A stretch of 64,000 nucleotides of DNA from Sweltsa coloradensis (Eukaryota; Arthropoda; Insecta; Plecoptera; Chloroperlidae), in the NCBI GenBank assembly GCA_024449915.1, contig JAMZAV010002041.1:1-64000 (forward strand), given 5' to 3'. Shown here piece after piece: positions 10,000-23,249 of the stretch. Under the pieces are notes generated by a model. The model saw nothing but the letters and a program-made list of their open reading frames with translations, did no database searches and was not told where the DNA came from. Position 1 is the stretch's first letter, and every line of letters starts with the position of its first letter. The position numbers and the translations under genes are program-made.

Positions 10000-12872
10000 G
10001 TCAGCTGAGTAGTGACAATACATTGTGTAGCAGGGCAGTTAGAGTACTATCACTGTAAGGACTGGCCCTTGTGGTATCACTGCGGATTTCACGTTAGTCC
10101 CTAGTAATAATATTACTTAATATTAGGGCCTACTTAATATTATTATTAATACTATCGTGATCTCGCTTCGAGTATCCTGGTAGGCATTTGATACTAACTG
10201 TTTCTATACAAGTGTTGGAGCTAGGATAGCTGTATAGTGATCGCATTGATTTAGTAGTGTCACAAGTCATCTGGGTGGGGTGTCCTGCAAGTGTCAGCTG
10301 AGGAGTGACAATACATTGTGTAGCAGGGCAGTTAGAGTACTATCACTGTAAGGCTGGCCCCTTGTGGTATCACTGCGGATTTCACGTGAGTCCCTAGTAA
10401 TAATATTACTTAATATTATTATTAATACTACCGTGGTCTCGCTCAAAGTACCCTGGTAGGCATTTGATACTAACTGTTTCTATACAAGTGTTGGAGCTAG
10501 TATAGCTGTAGTGATCGCATTGATTTAGTAGTCACAAGTCATCTGGGTAGGGTGTCCTGCAAGTGTCAGCTGAGGAGTGACAATACATTGTGTAGTAGGG
10601 CAGTTAGAGTACTATCACTGTAAGGCTGGCCCCTTGTGGTATCTCTGCGGATTTCACGTTAGTCCCTAGTAATAATATTACTTAATATTATTATTAATAC
10701 TACCGTGGTCTCGCTCAAAGTACCCTGGTAGGCATTTGATACTAACTGTTTCTATACAAGTGTTGGAGCTAGTATAGCTGTAGTGATCGCATTGATTTAG
10801 TAGTCACAAGTCATCTGGGTAGGGTGTCGTGCAAGTGTCAGCTGAGGAGTGACAATACATTGTGTAGCAGGGCAGTTAGAGCACTATCACTGTAAGGCTA
10901 GCCCCTTGTGGTATCACTGCGGATTTCACATTAGTCCCTAGTAATAATATTACTTAATATTATTATTAATACTACCGTGGTCTCGCTCAAAGTACCCTGG
11001 TAGGCATTTGATACTAACTGTTTCTATACAAGTGTTGGAGCTAGTATAGCTGTAGTAGATCGCATTGATTTAGTAGTCACAAGTCATCTGGGTAGGGTAG
11101 GGTGTCGTGCAAGTGTCAGCTGAGGAGTGACAATACATTGTGTAGCAGGGCAGTTAGAGTACTATCACTGTAAGGCTGGCCCCTTGTGGTATCACTGCGG
11201 ATTTCACGTGAGTCCCTAGTAATAATGTTACTTAATATTATTATTAATACTACCGTGGTCTCGCTCAAAGTACCCTGGTAGGCATTTGATACTAACTGTT
11301 TCTATACAAGTGATGGAGCTAGTATAGCTGTAGTGATCGCATTGATTTAGTAGTCACAAGTCATCTGGGTAGGGTGTCGTGCAAGTGTCAGCTGAGGAGT
11401 GACAATACATTGTGTGGCAGGGCAGTTAGAGTACTATCACTGTAAGGCTAGCCCCTTGTGGTATCTCTGCGGATTTCACGTGAGTCCCTAGTAATAATGT
11501 TACTTAATATTATTATTAATACTACCGTGGTCTCGCTCAAAGTACCCTGGTAGGCATTTGATACTAACTGTTTCTATACAAGTGTTGGAGCTAGTATAGC
11601 TGTAGTGATCGCATTGATTTAGTAGTCACAAGTCATCTGGGTAGGGTGTCGTGCAAGTGTCAGCTGAGGAGTGACAATACATTGTGTAGCAGGGCAGTTA
11701 GAGTACTATCACTGTAAGGCTAGCCCCTTGTGGTATCACTGCGGATTTCACGTGAGTCCCTAGTAATAATATTACTTAATATTATTATTAATACTACCGT
11801 GGTCTCGCTCAAAGTACCCTGGTAGGCATTTGATACTAACTGTTTCTATACAAGTGTTGGAGCTAGTATAGCTGTAGTGATCGCATTGATTTAGTAGTCA
11901 CAAGTCATCTGGGTAGGGTGTCGTGCAAGTGTCAGCTGAGGAGTGACAATACATTGTGTAGCAGGGCAGTTAGAGCACTATCACTGTAAGGCTAGCCCCT
12001 TGTGGTATCTCTGCGGATTTCACGTGAGTCCCTAGTAATAATGTTACTTAATTATTTTAATACTACCGTGGTCTCGCTCAAAGTACCCTGGTAGGCATTT
12101 GATACTAACTGTTTCTATACAAGTGTTGGAGCTAGTATAGCTGTAGTGATCGCATTGATTTAGTAGTCACAAGTCATCTGGGTAGGGTGTCGTGCAAGTG
12201 TCAGCTGAGGAGTGACAATACATTGTGTAGCAGGGCAGTTAGAGCACTATCACTGTAAGGCTAGCCCCTTGTGGTATCTCTGCGGATTTCACGTGAGTCC
12301 CTAGTAATATATTACTTAATATATTATTAATACTACCGTGGTCTCGCTCAAAGTATCCTGGTAGGCATTTGATACTAACTGTTTCTATACAAGTGTTGGA
12401 GCTAGTATAGCTGTAGTGATCGCATTGATTTAGTAGTCACAAGTCATCTGGGTAGGGTGTCGTGCAAGTGTCAGCTGAGGAGTGACAATACATTGTGTAG
12501 CAGGGCAGTTAGAGTACTATCACTGTAAGGCTGGCCCCTTGTGGTATCTCTGCGGATTTCACGTTAGTCCCTAGTAATAATATTACTTAATATTATTATT
12601 AATACTACCGTGGTCTCGCTCAAAGTACCCTGGTAGGCATTTGATACTAACTGTTTCTATACAAGTGTTGGAGCTAGTATAGCTGTAGTGATCGCATTGA
12701 TTTAGTAGTCACAAGTCATCTGGGTAGGGTGTCGTGCAAGTGTCAGCTGAGGAGTGACAATACATTGTGTAGCAGGGCAGTTAGAGTACTATCACTGTAA
12801 GGCTAGCCCCTTGTGGTATCTCTGCGGATTTCACGTTAGTCCCTAGTAATAATATTGCGTAATATTATTATT
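10000..12872. repeat. Satellite array, about 10.5 units of ~271 bp
   Basis: GTCAGCTGAG recurs at about 10000, 10293, 10564, 10837, 11114, 11387, 11659, 11931, 12200, 12470 and 12742. Units are nearly identical. The first is longer (293 bp) and more diverged. Each has an AT palindrome (AATATTACTTAATATTATTA) and TTGATTTAGTAGTCACAAGT. No open frame of note. The array stops abruptly inside its AT palindrome, where HLE-A sequence begins. Confidence 0.95.
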
Positions 12873-13118
12873 AAAATCGCAATTTTACGATTTTTTTCTA
12901 TTTTCAAAACATTCTTCGACTTATAACACCTACATGCTTTATCCGATTTTAATGATATTTTCACAGAACCTAAATTTTATAAATATATATATTTGTGTGA
13001 AATTTGAGCGCAATCGAAAAATTATTTCTCATGAAAATCGCAATTTTACACTTTTTTCGTTTAAAAACCATACGCTCATCCAACAACGCGCCTGAAAAAG
13101 CGTTTGCGAAGCTTCCTA
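12873..13118 (+). mobile_element. HLE-A subfamily 1, 3' part only
   Basis: Begins mid-element (AAAATCGCAATTTTACG) directly at the satellite edge and runs to AAGCGTTTGCGAAGCTTCCT, with the last G of CTAG changed. The satellite may therefore be part of a larger derivative of the element. Confidence 0.6.
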
Positions 13119-13490
13119 TCTTTATTTATATGGATCTGGCTTACTTTTTCAACTTTTTATTTGAAAAGGTACTACATCACCATAACCTTAATGACCATGT
13201 AAAATATGAACGTTGTAGCCCATCCCGTTTGTTCAGAATATCGGCCCAAATGCCACGAAATAATCGCATTAAAAATCGGAAAAAATCGTAAAAGTACGAC
13301 ATGCATGAGAAATATTTCTTCGATTATACCCAAAAACGTGGCAGGTGTACCCTAAGTTCAGGCCCCTCCAATTTTCATCAAGATCGCATTATGCCGTTTG
13401 ACCAATAGAGCGCGAACAAACATACAGAAAAAAAAACACGAGCAAATTTTTTGGGGGGTCAGTGAAATTGAAGGTTTCGCTTCGCTAAAT
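13119..13490 (-). mobile_element. HLE-A subfamily 2 fragment with 5' end
   Basis: Subfamily 2 interior in inverse order (CTTTTTCAACTTTTTATTTG, GTAGCCCATCCCGTTTG, CGAGCAAATTTTTTGGGG) ending near CGCTTCGCTAAAT, a worn version of the family start. Confidence 0.55.
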
Positions 13491-13512
13491 ACAATTATTA
13501 TCTTGTTATGTA

Positions 13513-13650
13513 CTAGGCCGCTTCGCGAACGCTTTTTTTTGTCGCGTTGATGGATGAGCTTTTTGTTTTTAGTATGAGTGGTATCTCTTTACTTCTTCAA
13601 GTACCTTTGCAAAATCAGTTTTGTTAAATTAGAATAATTTTTTTAGAGTA
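13513..13650 (-). mobile_element. HLE-A subfamily 2, 3' end fragment
   Basis: CTAGGCCGCTTCGCGAACGC at 13513 is the inverse of a family 3' end. The stem AACGC/GCGTT is intact (GCGTT next to CGCG; AACGC as GCGTT in the inverse). It is cut off where the large inverted repeat begins. Confidence 0.5.
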
Positions 13651-14290
13651 TTACCTTTGAGTATATAACCATCCTTAGCTAGAGACGTCACGCCCATGTT
13701 AAATATTGTACCAAACATTTCCCTCACACACATCAAGTTCATTTCAACGCTACTACGAGCGCTTCTCGAGTTTCGCTACCTCGCGGCTACACATGAAGTT
13801 CATACGAGCGTCCATAGAGGTCGCCACTCAAGTTAATTCAACGACACACCCCCCACCTGACGAAAAACCGTAACTACGTAGATGCGCGCGGCCGAAAGTT
13901 TATCAATTTCACGAACTAACTCGAACATTATTATCGCGCCTTTGTAATACATTTGGGCAAATAAATTTCGTTGGTCATTTAGAATGATTGTAGATATTAC
14001 AACAGGCTTCGAAATATCATCAATGAAAATCATTACATACTGTAGACGTAATAGTATTTAATACATAATTTTTTAGTTGTTAAATTGAAGTCTTCATACG
14101 CTCATTCATTAATTTGTGTTGTTTACAAGTAATAAAAATGTTTTTTAGGGTGCGAAGTTTTACTTAGCAACAATAAAAACAACATGCCGAAAAACAAATT
14201 GTATTTTAGTTTTCTACTATGCTGCTTCTAAGTGGATAGACGATAAATAAATAAATTTTAGATATCAACAACAATTGCGTCTGATAAAGT

Positions 14291-14590
14291 TTGGATGCGC
14301 GTAGCGACTGAAGCGAAGATTCCATTTACTACACGGAGAAAAAAATCCGGAAACACTATTTTTCTTTTTTTCTTTTCTGTATATTGTGTCTGTTAACCAC
14401 GATTCCGGCTAAACCGATATCCAATGCGATGAAAATTTTCTAGAGACCTTCAAAAATCTCTAAACTGCACGTTTTGAGCGCAATCTAAAAATTATTTGTC
14501 ATGAAAATCGCAATTTTACGTTTTTTTCGTTTTAAAAAATTACGCTCATCCAACAATGCGTCTGAAAACGCGTTTGCGAAAGCTTCCTAG
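14291..14590 (+). mobile_element. HLE-A subfamily 1, 300 bp deletion derivative
   Basis: TTGGATGCGCGTAGCGACTG at the start and GCGTTTGCGAAAGCTTCCTAG-type end followed by T. The middle is shortened and shows many small changes relative to other copies. It lies inside the left arm of the large inverted repeat. Confidence 0.65.
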
Positions 14591-14612
14591 TTAAATCCAT
14601 AACGCCGAAAAA

Positions 14613-14644
14613 AATAGTATGCAAGCCTGGGCTTGCATACTATT
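14613..14644. repeat. Perfect 32 bp hairpin
   Basis: Two 15-base arms, AATAGTATGCAAGCC and its exact complement, separated by TG. It lies right after the HLE-A remnant. No flanking U-run suggests a terminator role. Confidence 0.8.
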
Positions 14645-15200
14645 GGGCTACTATATGGCTGCAAATTGCGGCAAAGATTGTACTCCTTTAATTGTTAAAT
14701 CAGTTTTTTTAACGGGATGGATAGACGTTAAATAAATAAATAACAATAAATAAGTTAAACAAAAAATTAAAGTCGTGCCTGTATGTAAGTTTATCTGGAA
14801 GCTGCTCCACATACCAGGATAATCAAATATCAACATAATAAGATTCATAGACATCGTTGCTTGTCGTGTAACTTGTTAGCAATGCATATTTATCCTTAAT
14901 TTTTTTAGGATCCTCTAATGCAATGTTACTGTTCATCAAACTATCATTAATTATATTGTTTATAATATGCACACGAAACGAACAACACGCAACAAACAAA
15001 TGTTTAGGATAATGACGCGCACAGTGGATTTGAGATATTTACAGACTAGCCTATATCAACATTAAAAGTACAATACAAATACCTCGTTTGGGTATTTTCG
15101 TCTCGTTGTTGCTTCGAAGCAATCAAGAAACATCATTAATATTTAACATATTATTATATGCAGAGATTTCAAGTCTACAATCCATAATTCTAGGAATCAA

Positions 15201-17821
15201 ATGGTGCAACAATAAGACATCGTTTTTTTAGATTTGATAATTATGAAAATTACAATTACAGCTCAATCTGTTTGGTCGTTCGGCCGTATGGGGACTGAAC
15301 AGACAAGACAAATTCTTACAAACAGACAAATTTATCACGAGGAAGATGTAGGAATGTTCGATTTTGTGCTGTGAGCGTTGAGTGACTGTTGTGCATGTAC
15401 AGCCCTTATTCTCAGAAACCATTAAATTGGAAAAACAAAATTCCCGATGTTAAATCTACCTCTTGTGCACTCTGCCTCTGCGAAGAAGGGAATGAATTCC
15501 TTTTACCTGCGGACCAATTAATACATGCATTGTCTAGTGTGTCACGTTTCTTGCAGCGTAGAGTGGTGGAAGGTCGGGGGGGGGGGTTGTTACGTCACTG
15601 TCCAGGTCATAACTCTAAGAATAGCTAGAGAAGTTACTAGAATCGGAGTTGTAACTAGCTGACACTGACATTAACTGAAACATAGTAGGCCTAACTGTTT
15701 TGCAATGTTTTGCAAACTCATCGGAACAGTGAACACCTCTCTCACCTCTCACGAAGAATTTGTGGGGTTTTCGGAAAATGATTTTCGTAATAAGAAAATT
15801 GCACCATCACAATCCCTATTCTTATGCTTTTATTCCCCGACAGGACGTATTAAAACCTTATCGAAGTCAAAACATCTTTCTTCCTAGCATCGGAGCATGT
15901 GTCGTTATTAGCTGGGTATAATCCGGATTATTTGCGATTTACAGTTCAAACCAAACATTGTTATAAATCACTCATCAATTTTAGCCACATTACTCGCATG
16001 ATGATGCACATGGTGACATTTTAAAATGCTGTTCAATATATTATACGCCCACCGGCCCACGGTACACCGTACACGCGATGAAGCGTCGACTCTATTCTGA
16101 CAATCGTAGCAATCGTGATCTATTTGCATCATTATTTATTTCCTATACTGGCATTCGTCATCGTGGTTCATTCGTTCGTTAGAAACAATAATATTAAACA
16201 GACGGTAATTTTTATTGGTTCGTGTTACTGTTTGAGACATGTGTTGGTTTCAGATACGTCAACCGTGAATTCAAACAATTAAAAACGACTTATAAAGGGA
16301 CCTTGTCAAGCTGAAATGAGTAGTATTTCTTTTGAACGGTTTGATCCGTTATGCACATCATTAAGATAATATGCACAATGCACATTATCCAATTTGGTTT
16401 ACGACGCAATGTTTCTCGCCCCACGTTTCAAACGATGTCAGGCAAACATGAATGAACATACCCGTTTTCTTGTTGAACTACATGCGCGTTGTGTTTAAAC
16501 AATTACCTTGGATTATTATGAGCAATTAAGTATTATCATAATAATATGCAAAACATTACTAGTGAAGATTTTTGTAACAATGACGACAAAAAACTTTTGC
16601 TTTGACATGCTTGTGATATTATCAAATTGTTTGATATTCAATAAACTCTATAGTTGTCAATAGTGGCTATAACAACTATTGTCTACAAGTACCTATACAT
16701 ACAGTACAGGTAAATCAAAACGTCTTCATTATTAGAGACGGCGTTCTTACATTGGATTCGCTTTATCTTTTGAGATACGCATATCAACCCGTGAATCAAA
16801 AGATTAAAGCGACCCACACAGGATCTTGTCGATCTGAAAAAAATCACTGCATTAATACACGTTATACAATAGGCTGGGATGTGTGGTGAACGGATTGTGT
16901 GGTGTCTGGCAACGAGGCTAGCTTATTATGAAATATATTAATGCAATGAAAACAAAACTAAAAAAATAAAACAATTACTTTAGAGGAGTCGCTGAGGCTG
17001 GCGCGGAGACGAGTTACAGCGCTCAGCTTTCTGATTATCTTATTTCAGGGTAAACGGTTAACAGCATCGGTATAATATGTCACTATGAGATCCAGTAAGC
17101 GAATTATTCGAGTCATCCATCGGTTTTGGATACAAAATTTTGTGAAATCTCTGTAGTTTACTCCATTTTGGTAAATGTCGGGAATTCTTAATATACAGAT
17201 TTTTTATCGCAAATTTTCATAACAATGTTTAAATCAACGTGAACATTCCAGAAAATTTAGTTACTTTTAAGATAGGGCCTAAAACAGTTTGATGGGAATT
17301 TCCTGTATGGAATTTATGTTTTGGTTGTTCCATTGATTCACTTCTGAACTTATTTCTTGCAATTTTTTATTTATTTTATTTTATTTACTTGTTTGTTTAG
17401 CGTCTATCCGTTTCAGCAAAAAAAAATGATTTACAAAGGAGGACAATATTGATTTTGAAATGCTAATTCTTGGCAACTAGCATGCAAAATTGGGTAATTA
17501 TATTTCCCAACATTCAGTTGCAATTATCGACATTAGGAGCGTTCACACCATCTTGTGTAATGATAACTGTAAACTACAAAGGAACAGCTCCTTCCATATT
17601 TGCTAGTAGTCAGGAAATAGTAAAATAATATTATTATTATTCTAGGAAACATGTTTAACCCCTTAGCCTACCATTAAAAAAAAACCTGTTTAGCCATAAA
17701 ATACTAGGTAGGCTAGGGTATTTAAAATCGAAATTTAAAAAAATTATGTTTTTCCCCTTTACAAAAAATTTATCAGATATTATCCCACATTGTCATTTTA
17801 GCACCCACCCCCTTTTTTCGC

Positions 17822-17875
<54 letters not shown>

Positions 17876-19504
17876 AGTATTAAGTGAATTTTATAGAAGT
17901 CTAAAAAACTAGGCCCAAGTTCAATATTTTATTTCCCAAAATGGTAATTTTGTCACATTTCATCTAACATTGACATAAGCATCCAAAACCACCCCCCAAC
18001 CCAATCTTTAAGCAACACGTTATATAATTCTAAATTAATTGGTAAATTTGCATGCCGTTATTACATACCAGCATGTTACACACGAAACATTCGAACATAT
18101 ACACATGTTCGTATGTTCATTAAGGTTAAGCTAACTAGTTATGAATTTACAAAGTAACAGAACAAAATATTGGGTCCACCCTATCCGATCAAAAAATGTC
18201 TAGCTTGGTACTTTTTTTAGCTATAGGTCCCAACGGTAAAATCTCCCATAAGAAAATAACATTTGTACGATCTGTATGCCCCGGACCTTGAAAAATGTTG
18301 CTAAAAATAGATGATAATTTTTGTGTAAAAAATAATTTCGATCAATTAGTCATTCAAATAATTGTCAAAGTTTTACCAGCACACTCTAAACACGGTTTTC
18401 CTAAATTTTCATATTATTATTCCACTCATAACTATTGTTGTAGATGATTGTAGACCCAAAGATCGAAAGCATGCGGACGCAGAATATGTGTGCGATCTTT
18501 ATCTGCCGGCTAAGTACATCAAGTCTCCCTAAAAGAACTCAAACTTCACAAATCGGGTTGATTAATTCCCGGAATTGTTTACGTGACATCTCTGCATTCT
18601 ATTGCATGCTATATGCATTCTATACAATACCTGGAAAGCGTCAGAGAATGAATCCTTGGAAATCACTGATCAGCAAGCGTACGCAGCACGGTCTCCCGTG
18701 GACATTTGCACAAAGCATTATGATGCAAGAATTTACTATTTTTATTTAATTATTTAACGTAATGTAATAACGTAAACTCATTACAACGGAATACATAAGT
18801 TATTGATTTATTTTATTTTCTTCTAGCCATTGTGTTTATTTTATTTCTACTATAATATCTATCTAATCGTATAACCAAAAATAATTTGCGGGTATACGCT
18901 CTGGCCTGGGGAAAGTACATACTCATGTACAGGGTGGGCCGATTTTTTTTCCAAGTCGTAATACCGCGAAAAAGTTGCAAATTGGGGAGACAAGAAAGGG
19001 ATAAAAATAAAAAAATCTGTTTATATCTTCCGGTCGCGCATGTGCTCTAAAGTTTTCCGAAATTTGGAAATCTGCCTGGGGTGTGTGAACTGGGAATGTC
19101 TTGAATGTTATATTCCAATTATGGACTAAGCCACTTTGAATATGTTATTTAATCTCATCTTTTAATAATGGGGGAGAAGAAAAAATAACAGTCTATCCAG
19201 TTAATTATTTCCGAGTAGTCTTGAGCCATGAAATTGAGTTTTGGCGGCATGAATGTTCAGATAGTCTTTTGATCTAACTGTCTCGCCAGTCGCCTTTAGA
19301 ATTCGTCGAAGTCCGAGCTCTCTTGTGTGTTTTGTATTTGTATTGTATTGAATTGTATTTTGTTTATCAAATTAATGGTTTCTGGGCACAAGGCCCGGAT
19401 GCACAAAATTCACTGCACGTAATTGATAGAACCAGAACATTCGTACGAGCTTATGGAAAATAACACGGGGCAGTGTCATTTATAGTCGATAGTTACAAAT
19501 TTGA
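15201..19504. other. Centre of the large inverted repeat, no gene recognised
   Basis: About 4.3 kb of AT-rich DNA between the arms. It has short open frames only (60 to 101 codons) with no motif I recognise. It holds a diverged direct repeat (16256-16320 with 16785-16845, sharing GTGAAT.CAAA and the dinucleotide-rich block after it) and a long C tract. If the arms belong to a transposon, this is where a transposase would be expected, and none is visible. Confidence 0.4.
17822..17876. repeat. Poly-C tract of about 54 bases
   Basis: An uninterrupted run of C in AT-rich surroundings. The length in this sequence is unlikely to be exact. Confidence 0.9.
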
Positions 19505-20980
19505 TTCCTGGAATCGATTGTTGACTTGAAATCTCTGCATAATAAATGTTCTTATTTGAAAGGCGTTTGATTTATTCGAAGCACCAGCGAGGAGAAAATT
19601 CCCAAACGAAGTATTTGTATTGGAATTTAATTTTCGTATGTTATGCTAGTCTGTAAAAAAATATCTCTGAAAAATCATGGTGTGCGTACATTATCATTAT
19701 CGATGAGTGATGAAGTAATACAATAGCTTAATTATCCCGTTATTTGTTTGTTGCATTAGTTCCTTTCGTGTTCATATAATAAACAATCTAAATAAATTGA
19801 GTTTGAAGAACAGTTCACATTGCATTAGATACATCCTAAATATATTTTAAGCATAAGGTAATGTATCTGCTTACAAGATACAACGACGAGCGAAGTCTGC
19901 GATTCTTGGAATTAATATATTGATTATCCTGGTATGTAATGCTTCCAGACAAACTTCCACACATAGGCCTACCTCCCAATTTAAATCTTTGCCAAGCTCG
20001 CATACTATTAATTTATTATTCGTTCCGGAATCGGCTATAAATTTGACATCGACGCATTTGGTGTAAATGTTTTTTATTTATTTATCGTTCAACCCATTTA
20101 GAAACGTCATAGTATAAATACAATTTTGTTTTAGGTATGTATGTATTTTATTTGTTGCTAAAGTAAGCCATGTCATGAGATCGATTAGAATAAGGTAAGC
20201 TTCCGCGCCCTAAAAAACATGTTTTTTACTTGTAAAGAAACCATATGAATTGGATGGAGCGTGTAATGAAGAGAGCAATTTAACAACCAAGTTTAAAAAA
20301 GATGTTATGTGTTTTTAAATAAATAAATACATAAATTTATTTAGAGTCTACCCACTCAGTTATATAACTGATTTTCAATGGGGGGCAGTAAATGAAAGTT
20401 TGTATGTTTTATTGTCGGTCGTCCATCTGCTCGTATGACGTAAGAGATAGTAATAAACATTTATTTATTAAACAATAAGTTACTATGCTTTTTGCAAACG
20501 AAATTTAGAAAAGCATATTTCTTTATTTTAGATAGTGTTTTTTAAATTACTGTATCAAATACTATGAAGTCTACTAGTACTGTAATGATTTCCATTGATG
20601 ACTATTTGCTCGCTGCTTTATAATATCTACCATGAATCAGCGAAAATTTATTTGCCCAAATGTATTACAAATAGGCGCGTAATAATGTTCGAGTTAGTTC
20701 GTGAAATGATAAACTTTCGGCCGCGCGCATCTACGTAGTTACGGTTTTCGTCAGGTGGGGGGTGTGTCGTTGAATTAACTGAGTGGCGACCTCTATGGAC
20801 GCTCGTATGAACTTCAGTGTGTAGCCGCGAGGTAGCGAAACTCGAGAAGCGCTCGTAGTAGCGTTGAAATGAACTTGATGTGTGTGAGGGAAATGTTTGG
20901 TACAATATTTAACATGGGCGTGACGTCTCTAGCTAAGGATGGTTTTATACTCAAAGGTATTACTTACTGCTATTTTAATT
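19505..20980 (-). repeat. Right arm of the 7.3 kb inverted repeat
   Basis: Inverse counterpart of 13650-15200. The outermost ~330 bp (20645-20975) aligns almost base for base, including TTCGGCCGCGCGCATCTACG and ATGGACGCTCGTATGAACTT. Small frames over it (for example minus strand 20648-20905) are not conserved with the other arm as protein. Confidence 0.8.
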
Positions 20981-20988
20981 AGAATGCA

Positions 20989-21640
20989 TTAGGAAGCTTC
21001 GCAAACGCTTTTTTATTCGCGTTTATGGATAAGCATTTTCGTTTGTTTTTAGTTTGCGAGGGATCTCTTTATCTTTGCAAGTTCTTTTTGAACGTATTGT
21101 AGGTGGTCGTGGTTGTTGTCAAGTTTCTATTGTTACAGTCTTGTTAATAGTTTTTATTTACTACAATTCAGAAATTAAAAAAGTCCGATCTAACCGGGAT
21201 TCGAACTACGGGTCTCCCGCATTTCAGGCAGGCGTCTTAACCACTAGACCATAAGGACAGTACATTTTAATTTTGTTATTATACAACTAAAAAAACTTAT
21301 ATTAAAACCTTTATTTCTATGGATTCTGGCTAACTTTTTCAACTTTTTCTTTCAAAAGATATTACATCACAATGTCCATGTAAAATATGAACGTTGTAGC
21401 GCCACCCGTTTGGTCAGAATCGGCCCAAATGTCACGAAAATATCGCACTAAAAATCGGAAAAAATCGTAAAAGTACGACATTCATGAGAAATATTTCTTC
21501 GATATACCCAAAAACGTGGCAGGTGTACCCTAAGTTCAGGCCCCTCCAATTTTCATCAAGATCGCATATGCCGTTTGCCCTACAGAGCGAACAAACAGAC
21601 AAAAGAACAAACAAACAAAAAACACCCGAGCTAATTTTTT
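20989..21640 (-). mobile_element. HLE-A subfamily 2 copy without 5' end, carrying a SINE-like insert
   Basis: TTAGGAAGCTTCGCAAACGC at 20988 is the inverse of the 3' end (one base of CTAG lost). The interior follows the family order but is interrupted at about 21145-21275 by a tRNA-like segment. The copy stops at the CACCCGAGCTAATTTTT block, joined head-to-head to the next copy. Confidence 0.6.
21187..21258 (-). tRNA. tRNA-like sequence, anticodon GAA, probably SINE head or pseudogene
   Basis: Minus strand: D-arm region GGTCTAGTGGTTAAGACG, anticodon stem-loop CCTGC CTGAAAT GCGGG (anticodon GAA, Phe), and TAGTTCGAATCCCGG as T-arm with a B-box. The acceptor arms do not pair well. It sits as an insert inside an HLE-A copy, so a mobile origin is more likely than a working tRNA gene. 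Confidence 0.5.
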
Positions 21641-22419
21641 AAAACGGGTGGGGCTACAACGTTCGTATTTCACATGAACATTAAGGTTATGGTGATGTAT
21701 TGCTTTCTGAAAGAAAAAGTTGAAAAAGCTAGCCAGCCAGAATCCATAGAATAAAGGTTTTAATATGAGTTTTTTTTAGGTTTATAATAACAATTAACAA
21801 GTAACAATAGAAACTTGACAACAATCACCTACAATGCATTCAAAAAGCACTTGCAAAGGAAAAGTAGTCCTACGCAAACTAAAAACTTACAAAATAGCTC
21901 ATCCATCAACGCGGCGGGACTTAAGCGTTTTCCTAGTGTAAAATGTGAACGTTGAAACCCCACCCGTTTGGTCAGAATCGGCCCAAATATCACGAAAATA
22001 TCGTATTAATAACCAGAGGAAAAATCGTAAAGTACGATTTCTATAAGAATTTTTTTTTCAAATGTCTCTAAAATCATAACACATAATTTCAGTGATTTTA
22101 AACGTTCCCATACAGTTTCATCAATATCGGAGTAGCCGTTTGCCAAATATTACGAAAATATCTAATTTTTTTTATTCGTAAAAGTACGATAATCATAAGA
22201 ACTATTTGATCGATTATACCCAAAAACGTGGTAGGTCTAAGTTCAGAGATTTCGAAGGTCCCCTCAAATTTTCATCAAGATCGCATAATATGCCGTTTGC
22301 CCGGTATAGAGCGAACAAACAGACAAAAAAACTAACAAAAACAAAACACCCGAGCTATTTTTCTTGGGGTAACGTAAGTGAAAAAAAATGAAATTGAAGT
22401 CTTCGCTTCGCTCATCCAA
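21641..22419. mobile_element. Two more HLE-A subfamily 2 halves, head to head
   Basis: 21641-21936 (plus) begins at ACGGGTGGGGCTACAACG and ends GCGTTTTCCTAG before T. 21937-22419 (minus) begins at the same inner point and ends CTTCGCTTCGCTCATCCAA. Together with 20989-21640 they form a rearranged cluster, likely from recombination between inverted copies. Confidence 0.55.
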
Positions 22420-22477
22420 CTATGTATTTAAGCTATGGAAATAAAACTGCATTGTTTTGTATTGTATTGTATTGTAT

Positions 22478-23236
22478 TTGGATGAGCGAAGCGAAGACTT
22501 CAATTTCACCGACCCCCCAAAAAATTTAGCTCGGGTGTTTTTTTTTGTTTTTTTTTTGTTTGTTTTTCTGTCTGTTTGTTCGCTCTCTACCGGGCAAACG
22601 GCATATGCGATCTTGATGAAAATTTGACAGGACCTTCGAAATCTCTAAACTTAGACTTGCTACGTTTTTGGGTACAATCGAAGAAATATTTCTCATGAAT
22701 ATCGTACTTTTACGATATTTTTCGATTTTTAGTGCGATATTTTCGTGACATTTGGGCCGATTCTGACCAAACGGGTGGGGCTAAAACGTTCATATTTCAC
22801 ATGGACATTAAGGTAATGGTGAGGTATTGCTTTCTGAAAGAAAAATGTGAAAAAGTTAGCCAATATCTATAGAAAAAAAACTTTTAATATAAGGTTTTTG
22901 ATTGTTTGTGCGATATTTTCGTGCTATTTGAGCCAATTCTGACCAAACGGGTGGGCCTACAACGTTCATATTATACATACACATTAAGGTAATGGTGATG
23001 TAGTACCTTTTGAAAGAAAAAGTTGAAAAAGTTAGCCAGAATCCATAGAAATAAAGCTTTTAATATAAGTTTTTTACGGTAAATAATACCAATTGACAGG
23101 TAACAAAAGAAATTTGACAACAATCACTTACAATGCGTAGGTAGCAAAACAAAGCACTTGCAAAAGTAATCCCCCGCAAAATAAAAACTTTAAAAAGCTC
23201 ATCCATCAACGCGGCGGGAATTTAGCGTTTTCCTAG
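22478..23236 (+). mobile_element. HLE-A subfamily 2 copy, 759 bp, in a (TTGTA)n repeat
   Basis: Complete: TTGGATGAGCGAAGCGAAG to GGGAATTTAGCGTTTTCCTAG-type end. Flanked on both sides by (ATTGT)n repeat. The 23237-23249 spacer to the next copy consists only of that repeat. Confidence 0.8.
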
Positions 23237-23249
23237 TATTGTATTGTAT

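Larger units (their letters stand above)
13650..15200 (+). repeat. Left arm of a 7.3 kb inverted repeat
   Basis: Pairs in inverse order with 19505-20980. Matching landmarks: TAGCTAGAGACGTCACGCCC with its inverse near 20930, GTAACTACGTAGATGCGCGC near 20728, ACATACCAGGATAATCAA near 19928, and CCTCGTTTGGGTATTTTCG near 19598. Identity is highest in the outer 380 bp and lower inwards. One HLE-A remnant interrupts this arm. Confidence 0.8.
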
